Part shown: positions 8,453 through 17,077 of the stretch, in pieces | Position numbering within the stretch: the stretch's first letter is position 1 | Layout: each line of letters opens with the position of its first letter | Source of the DNA: Fen-999 sp964469455 | GTDB lineage: Bacteria > Pseudomonadota > Gammaproteobacteria > Burkholderiales > Rhodocyclaceae | DNA: 53,380 nucleotides | Assembly: GCA_964469455.1 (NCBI GenBank) | Contig: CAYXZX010000006.1 | Coordinates: forward strand, 1-53,380 | Direction of reading: 5' to 3' | The notes under the pieces: model-generated | Database searches by the model: none | Told to the model about the DNA's origin: nothing | Seen by the model: the letters and a program-made list of their open reading frames with translations, nothing else | Made by a program: the position numbers and the translations under genes

Positions 8453-9982
8453 TTAGCGCGGAAGGGCATTTTCGCGCAACTTGACCTTGTCGAACTTGCC
8501 CACGCGAGTCTTGGGTAACTCCTCAACAATCTCTATCCTGCCAGGTACCTTGTAGCGGGCCAGATTCTTGCGGCAGTAGTCAATCAGCGAATCAAAGTCA
8601 GCGGTGGCGCCACGCCGAAGGACCACGAAGGCGCATACCGTCTCTCCCTTGTAGGGATCAGGTACGCCGATTACAGCGGCTTCGAGAACCGCCGGGTGTG
8701 CATAAAGTACCTCTTCGACTTCGCGTGGAAACACGTTGAAGCCCGAGACCTTGACCATTTCCTTCTTCCGGTCCCGGATATATAGATAGCCATCGGCGTC
8801 GAATTCGCCAATGTCGCCGGTATAGAGCCAGCCATTACGTAGCGCCGCCGCTGTCTCCTCCGGCAGTTCATGGTAGCCGCTCATCACCTGTGGCCCGCGC
8901 ACGCGAATTTCTCCCCGCTCGCCAGCCGGCAAGACATGATCCCCGGTTGTGAGATCGACAATTTGGACATCCGTACCCGGCAGCGGGATGCCGACGGAAC
9001 CCGGCTTGCGCATGCCATCGAGCGGATTGAACGAAACAACGGGCCCTGCCTCCGACTGTCCATAACCCTCGACGACAGGGGCGCCACTGGCAGACTCCCA
9101 CCGTCGAAACAGCTCTTCCGGCAACGCTGCGGAGCCTGAATATGAAAGATGGAGGCTGCTGAAATCGGCATTCGCGAACGCCTCATGATTCATCAAGCCA
9201 GTGAACAGGGTGGGGCTGCCGGCGAAGATCGTCACGCGCTCATCCCGGATCAGGTCGAGCACCTCCTTGGGTTGAAAACGTGGCAGCACAATCAAGCAGC
9301 CGCGACAGGCCACCATGTTATGGAGACACATCGCGATGGCGTAGACGTGGAATAGCGGCATTACGCACAAGAGGCGTTCAATGTTCGATCGGGTCGGCAG
9401 CAACGCCTCGCGCTGGGCGATGTTGATTGCAATCGCCGCATGGGTCAGACGGACGCCCTTTGACCTACCGGTGGTACCCCCCGTGTACTGAAGTGTGGCC
9501 AAGCTGTCGGGGGCGGGAAGGGGTTCAGGCAATAGCACATGCTCATGGCTCCAGACGGCAAGGCGGCGGCTGGCCGGACCTGTGGCGATGATGTGGAGTA
9601 TGCCTAACTCCTGGCCAAGACCATTCGCAAGGGACGCGACCGCGTCGTCATGGATCAGGACAGACGGCCGGGCATCGGCTAGAACCAGGCGCAATTCACG
9701 TTCCGTGTAAAGCGGATTAAGGGGAACTGCCACGGCTCCTGCCGCATGCGTGGCGAACAGGGCGATGCAAATGTCGGCGGAATTGCCCATCAGAATGGCA
9801 ACCCGCTCGCCGGCGACCTGCAGGAGCTGCAGTTCCTTGGCAAAGCGGGCCACACAACTCCGGTATTCGGTATAGCTAAGACGCACATCGCCGGCGACCA
9901 GCGCCTCGGCATCGCCGGCCTCGACCGCCGCCGATTGCAGCATGTGGACCACCGTGGGGTGGTGCCGTGGCAATGAGGACAT
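8453..9982 (-). CDS. AMP-forming acyl-CoA synthetase (class I adenylate-forming)
   Basis: A 509-residue ligase with the P-loop-like motif YTGGTTGRSKG, the GYGQSEAGPV adenine motif, the YTGDIG Asp motif, the hinge DRKKEMVKVSGFNVFP, and the C-terminal adenylation lysine in PKTRVGKFDK. It activates a carboxylic acid with ATP to the acyl-AMP and then the CoA thioester in the cytoplasm. Sequence features resemble long-chain or aromatic acid ligases, and the exact substrate is unclear. It is the last gene of the long leftward operon, starting 4 bases after the OYE-type reductase stop. A second, distinct ligase lies in the same operon at 14419-15996, suggesting two different acid substrates or two entry points. 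Confidence 0.92.
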   Translation of the reverse strand: MSSLPRHHPTVVHMLQSAAVEAGDAEALVAGDVRLSYTEYRSCVARFAKELQLLQVAGERVAILMGNSADICIALFATHAAGAVAVPLNPLYTERELRLVLADARPSVLIHDDAVASLANGLGQELGILHIIATGPASRRLAVWSHEHVLLPEPLPAPDSLATLQYTGGTTGRSKGVRLTHAAIAINIAQREALLPTRSNIERLLCVMPLFHVYAIAMCLHNMVACRGCLIVLPRFQPKEVLDLIRDERVTIFAGSPTLFTGLMNHEAFANADFSSLHLSYSGSAALPEELFRRWESASGAPVVEGYGQSEAGPVVSFNPLDGMRKPGSVGIPLPGTDVQIVDLTTGDHVLPAGERGEIRVRGPQVMSGYHELPEETAAALRNGWLYTGDIGEFDADGYLYIRDRKKEMVKVSGFNVFPREVEEVLYAHPAVLEAAVIGVPDPYKGETVCAFVVLRRGATADFDSLIDYCRKNLARYKVPGRIEIVEELPKTRVGKFDKVKLRENALPR

Positions 9983-9985
9983 GGC

Positions 9986-11926
9986 TTAGATTCTCATGCC
10001 AAGTTTGTAGCCGGCGTGAACCGCGTCCAATATCTTGGCCGGATGCACGCCGTCGCCGATCTCGTGGATTTCGGGGACGCCGGCCTCACGAAGCAACTCC
10101 GCCAGCGAGGATGCCAGCGGCCGATAGCCCAGTGCTGTCACCACCGTGTCGGCCTCGACCCGTGTATTGCCACCGTTGGAATCGACGGCGGACACACCAT
10201 GCTCATCAATGGCGACCACTTGCAGGTTGGTGAAAACGGGCAGTCCCCGGGTTGCGATCATTTCAGAGTAGGCAATACGATCAGTGACCGCCACATCCCG
10301 CGTCATCAAGGCTTCGCGGCGATGCAGGATGGTCACATCGTGTCCCTGGTCATCGAGGTAAAGAGCTACCTCGACCGCCGTCTCGCCGCCACCCAGCACC
10401 ACCACCTTGTGACCGACGGTGGCAGTGCCATTGAAGACTGCCAGGGCCTCGGTGACATTCTTGCCTTCCATGCCCGGAATGTTCGGGGCGCTGGGCATGC
10501 CGCCAATCGCCACAACCACCACGTCCGCGCCACGCGCAGCCTCGACGCCTGCCTCCTGGAAGCGCACGGTGACGCCAAGCTTGTCCAGCTGCGTCTTCCA
10601 ATACTCGATCAAGGGACGCAGGTCGCTCTTGAACTCCGCTACCGATCCCTCGATTGAGACGCCTCCCAGAGCGCGCTTTTCGTAGAGGGTGACCGCGTGC
10701 CCGCGCTCGGCGCATATGCGTGCGGCTTCCAGTCCGGCTGGACCGCCGCCAATGATGCAGACGTTTCTGCGATGTGACGCCGGCGATATCTTCAGGTCGC
10801 CTTCGCGGCCAATGACGGGATTGACGCTGCAACTGACGGCCTGATAGCGAAAGAAAGTCCTGTCGAGGCAGCCGTCGTTACAACGGATACAGGGCCTGAT
10901 GTCTTCAGCCCGGCCGTCTCTAGCCTTATTGACCCAGTCTGGATCAGCCCAGAGCGGACGTGCCAAGCCAATGAAATCACCCTTGCCTTCCGCCAGGACG
11001 GCTTCGGCCAGGTGCGGAAGCGTGATGGATCCAGAAGCGATGATCGGAATGTTGACGTGCTTTTTGATTTCCGCCGCAGCCCAGACGTTGTGGCAGCGCT
11101 CCACGGCCATCGGGCTGACCTGGTGGATCATCTGATGGTGATCCCCGCCCGAGACGTGTATGGCATCAATGCCCAGCGCCTCGAGAGATTTCGCGACCTC
11201 GACGGTCTCCGTGACAGGGAAGCCGTCGGGCTCGTAATCCGTCCCCGATAACCGGACCGTCAATGGAAAGCCGCGACCCACCTTGGCACGGGCGTTTTTT
11301 ACCACCTCCACAAGGAAGCGCGTGCGGTTTTCCAGCGAACCACCCCACTGATCGGTGCGTTTATTGGTATGAGGCGAGAGGAAATTGGTGATCAGGTAAC
11401 CATGAGCGCCATGAATTTCGACGAGTTCGAAGCCTGCGTCGACTGCGCGTCGGGTAGCGTCGCCGAACGCATCAATGATCTGCCAAATTTCCGGGTCGGT
11501 TAACTCGCGCGGCACCGCTGCCTGGCCTTTTTTGGCTTTGAGTGCCGGCCAGGGAATCACCGACGGAGCCACGATCGGCTGCGTGCCAAGGAACTTCTGG
11601 CGACCACAATGTTCGATTTGTATGCCGGCGCACGCACCCTCTTCCTTGATCGTCTGGGCGAGCCACGCAAGCCCTGGAATGTGATCATCGCTGGATATCC
11701 CAAGCTGGCAGTGTGCCGACTTGGCACCCTGGTCGTCGATGAATGCGTATTCGCAGATGATCAGTCCCGCACCGCCGCGCGCAACGTCTCGGTAGTGGCG
11801 GATAAGTCGCTCCGAGACGCTGCCGTCCATGTTGCTCATTCCCGTTGACGTCGGAGCCTTCAATACGCGGTTCCTCAACTGCAATTGACCGATGCGGCCG
11901 GGGCGAAACAGGTTGGGAAACATCAT
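9986..11926 (-). CDS. 2,4-dienoyl-CoA reductase-like NADH:flavin oxidoreductase (OYE + FeS + FAD/NAD domains)
   Basis: A 646-residue protein with the order found in FadH-type enzymes. An OYE TIM barrel comes first (FRPGRIGQLQLRNRV; HGAHGYLITNFLSP; QWGGSLENR). A 4Fe-4S motif follows (CIRCNDGC...C, four Cys), then an FAD domain (IIGGGPAGLEAARI) and an NAD(P)H domain (VVLGGGETAVEVA). It should reduce a conjugated C=C bond, most likely in a dienoyl- or cyclic enoyl-CoA. The start is ATG 11926, behind a strong AGGAG; the upstream in-frame stretch overlaps the neighbouring gene end and is discarded. Contrast the paralogue at 33749-35719, whose FeS motif is broken. Confidence 0.92.
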   Translation of the reverse strand: MMFPNLFRPGRIGQLQLRNRVLKAPTSTGMSNMDGSVSERLIRHYRDVARGGAGLIICEYAFIDDQGAKSAHCQLGISSDDHIPGLAWLAQTIKEEGACAGIQIEHCGRQKFLGTQPIVAPSVIPWPALKAKKGQAAVPRELTDPEIWQIIDAFGDATRRAVDAGFELVEIHGAHGYLITNFLSPHTNKRTDQWGGSLENRTRFLVEVVKNARAKVGRGFPLTVRLSGTDYEPDGFPVTETVEVAKSLEALGIDAIHVSGGDHHQMIHQVSPMAVERCHNVWAAAEIKKHVNIPIIASGSITLPHLAEAVLAEGKGDFIGLARPLWADPDWVNKARDGRAEDIRPCIRCNDGCLDRTFFRYQAVSCSVNPVIGREGDLKISPASHRRNVCIIGGGPAGLEAARICAERGHAVTLYEKRALGGVSIEGSVAEFKSDLRPLIEYWKTQLDKLGVTVRFQEAGVEAARGADVVVVAIGGMPSAPNIPGMEGKNVTEALAVFNGTATVGHKVVVLGGGETAVEVALYLDDQGHDVTILHRREALMTRDVAVTDRIAYSEMIATRGLPVFTNLQVVAIDEHGVSAVDSNGGNTRVEADTVVTALGYRPLASSLAELLREAGVPEIHEIGDGVHPAKILDAVHAGYKLGMRI

Positions 11927-11952
11927 CGGGGGCTCCTTGCGTTTCAGGAAAA

Positions 11953-13713
11953 TCAGGCGGGGTAGCGGCAGAGTTCCTCTAAAGCCAATTTGCTCAGTGT
12001 TGCCGCCCCGGCACAAGCGCGCTGACGCAGCAATGCAGAAGCCGGAAGCAATTGTTCACCGACGAACAGCGCGATGGCCCGCTTGCCATGCGACGGCTCG
12101 TTGTCGGCTGCGGTCATGCGAAGCCACATCCAGCCAATTGCCACGAGCGCAACCAGCTCCAGATAAGGGCGTGCACCCGCCTCGCCGTCTTGCGACTGGG
12201 TGGCAACATGCTTCATAAGCCAGTCGCTTGCCGTGCGGAGGTCGGCCAGCGCAGTGTCGAGCGACCTAGCCAAAGGGGAGCAGGCCAGGCGATGAGTTTC
12301 GAGGTCGCTGGCAACGATGTCCGCAAATAGTTTGAAACGCTGGCCATTTTCGGTGCCGAGTTTCCGCGTCACCAGATCAATCGCCTGGATGCCGTTGGCG
12401 CCCTCGTAGATGGACATCACGCGTGCATCGCGCACATACTGCTCAACCCCGGAATCGCTGATATAGCCATGCCCGCCAAACACTTGCACCGCAAGATTCG
12501 CGACACGGAAACCAGCTTCCGAAGCTGCTGCCTTGCAGACAGGAAGCAGCCACTCGGCCAGAGCCAGCGACCGGCGCCGCTCTTCCTTGTCCTCCGAGGC
12601 ACCGGCCAAGTCCAGGAAGTACGCTACCTGCAGCACCAGCGCACGAAAGCCTTCGCTCAACGCGCGCATCTCCAACAGCATGGACCGCACGTCGGGATGG
12701 GTGGCCAGGGGTAGTGGCGGCTCGCCGGCTGGGCCGCCCTGCAGACGTTCGGCCGCATACTCCAGCGCGCATGCCGTGGCGGCTCCCGCGACGGCCACTC
12801 CCTGCATCGCGACTTCAAGCCGCATGGTGTTGACCATGGTGAACATGCATCGCATGCCGGCGCCAGGTTCTCCGACCGGAAAGGCCAAGGCCTCGTCGAA
12901 ATTCATGACACAGGTCGGCGAGCCCTTGAGCCCCATCTTATGTTCGACACGGGTGGCGGTCACACCGTTGTTTTCGCCGATCACACCGTCGGTCCCCAGA
13001 CGATGCGAGGGTACGACGAACAGGCTGAGCCCGCGGGTTCCGGCGGGTGCGTCGGGTGTGCGTGCGAGGAGCAGGTGGGCAATCATCGGCGTTAGATCCT
13101 GATCGCCGTAGGTAATGAAGATCTTGGTGCCGGTAACGCGCCAAAGTCCATCATCGCCCTTGATGGCCCGGGTTCCAATGCGGCCGACATCCGACCCTGC
13201 TTGCGGTTCGGAAATGCAGATGGTCGCGCCCCAATCTCCAGTCACGAGTCGAGGCACGAAGGTATCGATCAGGGAAGCATTCCCGTGCGCCATCAACAGA
13301 CGTGCCGCTGCACGCTGCATCAAGGGCAGCATGCCGAAGGCGACACAGGCTCCGTTGACCATCTCGGCAAAGGCGTTCTGAATGACGAGCGGAAAACCCT
13401 GGCCACCGTGCTCGACCGGCATGTCGAGACCGATCCAGCCTCCATCGGCAAAGGCGCGATAAGCATCGGCATATCCCGGCGAGGTCATCACCCGGCCGTC
13501 GGCGAGTCGACTGGGATGTTCGTCGCCCATCGCGTTGATCGGCGCCAGCACATCGCGGGTCAGTCTTCCGGCTTGATCCAGGACGTGAGTGATGGTTGGC
13601 CAGTCAATGTGACTGTAGGGTGGGAGTTCCAGCAGTTTCGCACAGCCCAGGACACGTTCCAGCAGGAAGCGCTGATCCGAGATCGGCGGGGTGTAGCGGC
13701 TGACTCTTTCCAT
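11953..13713 (-). CDS. Long acyl-CoA dehydrogenase (DmdC/FadE-like, about 590 residues)
   Basis: A 586-residue acyl-CoA dehydrogenase of the long subclass that has an N-terminal extension (YTPPISDQRFLLERVLG) and an extra C-terminal helical domain. The same layout occurs in 3-methylmercaptopropionyl-CoA dehydrogenase DmdC and related proteins. FAD and substrate motifs are present (CISEPQAGSDVG, FGGHGYISDSG), and the catalytic Glu is intact in IYEGANGIQAIDL. It oxidises an acyl-CoA to the 2-enoyl-CoA, passing electrons to ETF. It starts 2 bases after the GST-like gene stop. Its substrate is likely an intermediate of the ligase/mutase operon. Confidence 0.92.
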   Translation of the reverse strand: MERVSRYTPPISDQRFLLERVLGCAKLLELPPYSHIDWPTITHVLDQAGRLTRDVLAPINAMGDEHPSRLADGRVMTSPGYADAYRAFADGGWIGLDMPVEHGGQGFPLVIQNAFAEMVNGACVAFGMLPLMQRAAARLLMAHGNASLIDTFVPRLVTGDWGATICISEPQAGSDVGRIGTRAIKGDDGLWRVTGTKIFITYGDQDLTPMIAHLLLARTPDAPAGTRGLSLFVVPSHRLGTDGVIGENNGVTATRVEHKMGLKGSPTCVMNFDEALAFPVGEPGAGMRCMFTMVNTMRLEVAMQGVAVAGAATACALEYAAERLQGGPAGEPPLPLATHPDVRSMLLEMRALSEGFRALVLQVAYFLDLAGASEDKEERRRSLALAEWLLPVCKAAASEAGFRVANLAVQVFGGHGYISDSGVEQYVRDARVMSIYEGANGIQAIDLVTRKLGTENGQRFKLFADIVASDLETHRLACSPLARSLDTALADLRTASDWLMKHVATQSQDGEAGARPYLELVALVAIGWMWLRMTAADNEPSHGKRAIALFVGEQLLPASALLRQRACAGAATLSKLALEELCRYPA

Positions 13714-13715
13714 GG

Positions 13716-14426
13716 TCAGAAATATCGGGAGCGCATGCGTTCGGTATATCGAACTAAATTGGGCATTGCCTGGGCGGCGGTCTTGAGCGGCGAAACGATC
13801 GGCGGCACCAGCAGGGCGGCCATGAAGCCATAGATCGTGGCGTCGAGCGTGGTTGCCTGTTCCCCCATCGCATAGGGCTTATCGGCCAGGAAGGCAGACA
13901 GTGCCGTAACATCGTCGATTCCCAGGGAATACATCTCTTCGCGACTATGGCGGCCAAGGCCATGACCGAAAATGTTGCGGCGGACTTGTTCCTTGATTTC
14001 ACCGAAAACCGAGTCCGCGACTTCGCGCGGCAAGGCGCCGAACAGGGCTTGCAGCAGGAGCGGCGCGTTCTCGTCTTCCAGCCAGCGCGAATAGGTCATC
14101 ACCCAATACATGTGCTCTTCGAGCATGCGTCGTATGGCGTGGGCAACGGCGAGGTCGGTGGCACTCAAGTCCGCATCAGGATCGATGGCAAAGCGTTTTT
14201 TCAGGAAGGCAATGATGAAGCCGGAATCGCCGAGGGCGCGACCTTCGAACTCGATGTAAGGCATGCCGCCTTTAGGGGCGTGATCGAGACGCGCGCCTGG
14301 AACCACCTCGTAGGGCAAGTCATTCATGCGCAGAAATGTTTCCAGCTTGAGGCAGAAAGGACTGGGCGACGGCAAGCCCCAAGCTGGATCAAACTGAAAG
14401 AGGCGGATGTTTTCTGGATTAGCCAT
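13716..14426 (-). CDS. Glutathione S-transferase-like protein (metaxin/FAX-type N-domain)
   Basis: The 236-residue product begins MANPENIRLFQF and contains the FDPAWGLPSPSPFCLKLETFLR pattern (residues about 10-31) typical of GST N-terminal thioredoxin folds of the metaxin/failed-axon-connections group. An all-helical C-terminal domain follows. Start ATG 14426 is preferred because GAGGGG lies 8 bases upstream; it overlaps the preceding ligase gene by 8 bases. Some GST-like proteins in catabolic operons act in dehalogenation, isomerisation or thiol conjugation. No catalytic role can be assigned from the sequence alone. Confidence 0.8.
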   Translation of the reverse strand: MANPENIRLFQFDPAWGLPSPSPFCLKLETFLRMNDLPYEVVPGARLDHAPKGGMPYIEFEGRALGDSGFIIAFLKKRFAIDPDADLSATDLAVAHAIRRMLEEHMYWVMTYSRWLEDENAPLLLQALFGALPREVADSVFGEIKEQVRRNIFGHGLGRHSREEMYSLGIDDVTALSAFLADKPYAMGEQATTLDATIYGFMAALLVPPIVSPLKTAAQAMPNLVRYTERMRSRYF

Positions 14427-15996
14427 TGCGTGACCCCTCGGTTCTGGCATTGATTGACATTGAAGCCGTTAACTGCGGTCGAAGATTGCGCTTCAGCACC
14501 TTCCCGCTCGGGTTTTTTGGCAGTTCCCCGACAAAGACGACGTGCCTCGGCTTCTTGTAGCTGGCAAGATGGGAGCGGCAATGCGCAATGAGTTCGACCT
14601 CGGTAGCTTGCATGCCGGGGCGGAGGACGACCGCTGCCGTGACGGCTTCGCCCCATTGTTCGTCTGGCAGTCCGATTACCGCAGCCTCGAGCACTGCCGG
14701 GTGCTCAAACAACACCGCCTCGATTTCCTTCGTATAGATATTGACACCGCCGCTGACGACCATGTCCTTTTTCCGGTCCACCAAGAACAGGTAGCGTTCC
14801 TCGTCCAGATAACCCAGATCGCCAGTGAAGAACCATCCATCACGAATTGCAGCCTGGGTTTCGGCAGGTTGCCGCCAATAACCGGAGATCACCGAGCGGC
14901 TCTTTACGAGAATTTCGCCGACTTGACCGGGCGGCACATCGTGTCCGTGGTCGTCAACGATTTGCACCTCGGCATCGATAGCCTCGCGGCCAGCCGAAGC
15001 CAGGCGCTGCTTCTGCAGCGGTGTGCCATTGAGGACGTGATCGTCGCTGACGAGAAAAGTCGCTTCCAGCGTTTCCGTGAGTCCGTATCCCTGGGTATAC
15101 CCGCAAGGCAGGCGCGTCAAAGCCTTGGTCAGTACTGCCGGGGGCATGGGGCCACCGCCGTAAAAAAGAAGCCTGAGGCTGCTCAAGTCGCGGCTTTCGA
15201 GGGCGTCATGATTGACGACGGCATTGATCATCGTCGGCACGAGGAGCGCAACCGATACGCGTTCGGATTCAACGGCGGCAAGCCATGAGGCCGCCTCGAA
15301 CTGCTCGAGGATGACCTGGGTGCACCCGAGCATCATGTAGGTGATGCCCATGAACACGGCACCCATGTGGTAGATCGGTGTGCCTATCAAGTTGATGTCC
15401 TGGCGCCGGCTGCCATCCGCGACGAACTGGTTGAAGCCGTTGGCGATCAGATTGCGGTGGGACACCATCGCCCCCTTGGGCAGACCAGTGGTACCGCTCG
15501 TGAAGAAGATGGCAAAAGTATCGGCATCAACGCCAACGGTGGGTTGTGGATGGTCACGCACTCCCGATAGCACCGCCTCATAGTCGACCGCGTTCGCCAT
15601 ACTGGCCTTGCCAATCAGCCACCGGTGCCTCAACGGCGTTATCAGTGACAACGCGTCCTCCGACACTTGGGCGTAAGTCGAACTTGTAATGAACAGTGCC
15701 GGTTCGGCGTGGCCGAGGATTTGAGCCATCTCGCGGGCCGTAAGCCGATAATTGATGGGTACGGCGATCATGCCGGCACGCGCGAGACCGAAGTAAAGCT
15801 CAAGATATTCAGGGCAGTTGGCAAGCAGGATCGCCACCCTGTCCCCGGGGCGCAATCCGGTTGCGACCAGGGCGGCGGCCACCCTATTCACGCGACAGTC
15901 CAATTCCGCCCAGGTCAGGCGTCGCTCACCCATGACCAGCGCGACTTTTTCGGGGAAACGCAGTCCATTTCGGCGTGGAATGTCGTCCAGCGTCAT
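14419..15996 (-). CDS. AMP-forming acyl-CoA synthetase (fatty/aromatic acid ligase type)
   Basis: A 525-residue adenylate-forming ligase. It shows FFTSGTTGLPKGAMVSH, the GYGLTETLEATF motif, FTGDLGYLDEERY, the hinge DRKKDMVVSGGVNIYTKEIE, and the C-terminal lysine in PKNPSGKVLKR. All residues needed for adenylation and thioesterification appear present. The 13-base gap from the unknown 217-residue protein and overlap with the GST-like gene place it inside the operon with the B12 mutase. It may prime the substrate that later reaches the mutase (inference). Confidence 0.92.
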   Translation of the reverse strand: MTLDDIPRRNGLRFPEKVALVMGERRLTWAELDCRVNRVAAALVATGLRPGDRVAILLANCPEYLELYFGLARAGMIAVPINYRLTAREMAQILGHAEPALFITSSTYAQVSEDALSLITPLRHRWLIGKASMANAVDYEAVLSGVRDHPQPTVGVDADTFAIFFTSGTTGLPKGAMVSHRNLIANGFNQFVADGSRRQDINLIGTPIYHMGAVFMGITYMMLGCTQVILEQFEAASWLAAVESERVSVALLVPTMINAVVNHDALESRDLSSLRLLFYGGGPMPPAVLTKALTRLPCGYTQGYGLTETLEATFLVSDDHVLNGTPLQKQRLASAGREAIDAEVQIVDDHGHDVPPGQVGEILVKSRSVISGYWRQPAETQAAIRDGWFFTGDLGYLDEERYLFLVDRKKDMVVSGGVNIYTKEIEAVLFEHPAVLEAAVIGLPDEQWGEAVTAAVVLRPGMQATEVELIAHCRSHLASYKKPRHVVFVGELPKNPSGKVLKRNLRPQLTASMSINARTEGSRNG

Positions 15997-16009
15997 GGCG
16001 GCCTCCAGT

Positions 16010-16663
16010 CTAGCTTTGCGGCTGCTTGTAGATATTGGCTACACAGGGCTCGTCGATAGCCCTGCCTTGATCGTCGAACTGGCGACCAAAGGTGGACTTG
16101 AAAACGTCCCAGCCCCATTCACGCGGTTGAATGTCCATCCATAGCGGTGTGTGCACGCAGTAGGCGGACAATCGCCTGTTGAAAGTCCAGTCAGCCTTCT
16201 CGTTCATGACCGCGATATTGATCGGATGTCTGGTGGAATCCTCATTCTTGCCGTCGCGCATCAACATGCCGCCGCTGGCACAAAAATGCATGACGAAGCT
16301 GACCTTTTCGTCGTCTTCAAGGGCGGTAAAGCGGTGACCATGCGCGCGCAGGAACTGTGCGTAGATCGAAGTGAGCAGTTCGGTCGATCCCGTGGCTTTC
16401 ATCTGCATCAAGAATGGCTTCCAGGTCTGCTCTCCAACGAAGCGCCATGCTTCCTCAACGGCCTTGTCGCCGAGATGATCGCGTATGTAAGTGGCGAGCA
16501 GCCCCGAGAGATCAACATAAAGATCGTGAAGTGGCCGCCATTCATCCCAGATCGCCTGGGCCTGTTTGAGAGCTTCCTCCTTGTCGCCGGCTTCGATGGC
16601 AGCCTTGCACTTGTCAAGCGCCGTGGTCATCAGGTCCTGTCTTACCTTGGCGGAGGTGCTCAT
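16010..16663 (-). CDS. Unknown 217-residue protein coupled to the B12 mutase small subunit
   Basis: I do not recognise this family. The first third (to about residue 75) is mostly helical and charged. The rest holds conserved-looking His/Cys spots: H126-F-C128 in MHFCASGGML, C169-V-H171 in YCVHTPLW, and C207 near the end (EPCVANIYK). There is no signal peptide or membrane segment, so it should be cytoplasmic. Its ATG overlaps the stop of the mutase small-subunit gene by 4 bases, so the two are translated together. The position suggests a partner or next-step enzyme of the mutase; metal binding by the His/Cys pairs is possible (inference). Confidence 0.8.
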   Translation of the reverse strand: MSTSAKVRQDLMTTALDKCKAAIEAGDKEEALKQAQAIWDEWRPLHDLYVDLSGLLATYIRDHLGDKAVEEAWRFVGEQTWKPFLMQMKATGSTELLTSIYAQFLRAHGHRFTALEDDEKVSFVMHFCASGGMLMRDGKNEDSTRHPINIAVMNEKADWTFNRRLSAYCVHTPLWMDIQPREWGWDVFKSTFGRQFDDQGRAIDEPCVANIYKQPQS

Positions 16664-17058
16664 GCCGTCACCTCGGCTACGACACGATCGACTCTCTTGA
16701 CCACTTCGCCACTCAACGTGCCCGGAGTGAACACGTCGGCGACACCCATTGCCCGCAAGGCATTGGCGTCATCGGCAGGGATCACGCCGCCGCAAAACAC
16801 GGGTATCTTGAGATTTTCGGCGTGCATGCGGTCGAGTAGCCGCCGTACCTGAGTCATGTGCTGGCCAGACAAGAAACTGATGCCAACCGCGTCGACGCCT
16901 TCTTCGACCACGACTTTCACGACCTGCTCGGCACTGTTGTGGAGACCGAGGTAGATCACCTCGTGGCCGGCATCACGCAGCATGGCAGCCACCGTGATAA
17001 TCCCAGTGTCATGACAATCCAGACCCATCTTGGCAAGCAGGATGCGTTTTCTTGACAT
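16660..17058 (-). CDS. Coenzyme B12-binding small subunit of an acyl-CoA mutase
   Basis: A 132-residue protein of the methylmalonyl-CoA mutase C-terminal type, similar in size to the stand-alone small subunits of isobutyryl-CoA and 2-hydroxyisobutyryl-CoA mutases (about 136 residues). The cobalamin motif DxHxxG is present as D14-C-H16-D-T-G19, with H16 the expected lower cobalt ligand. The later S-x-L (SFLSGQHM) and GG (FCGGVIPADD) motifs are intact. It lies 19 bases downstream of the large subunit and overlaps the unknown protein by 4 bases. It binds adenosylcobalamin and docks on the large subunit. Confidence 0.95.
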   Translation of the reverse strand: MSRKRILLAKMGLDCHDTGIITVAAMLRDAGHEVIYLGLHNSAEQVVKVVVEEGVDAVGISFLSGQHMTQVRRLLDRMHAENLKIPVFCGGVIPADDANALRAMGVADVFTPGTLSGEVVKRVDRVVAEVTA

Positions 17059-17077
17059 CTCCGTTTCCCTTGTCTCG

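Noticed and set aside
12533..13833. Overlapping plus-strand frames opposite the long acyl-CoA dehydrogenase
   Set aside because: The dehydrogenase on the minus strand is intact with catalytic Glu and FAD motifs; the plus frames have no start signals or motifs.
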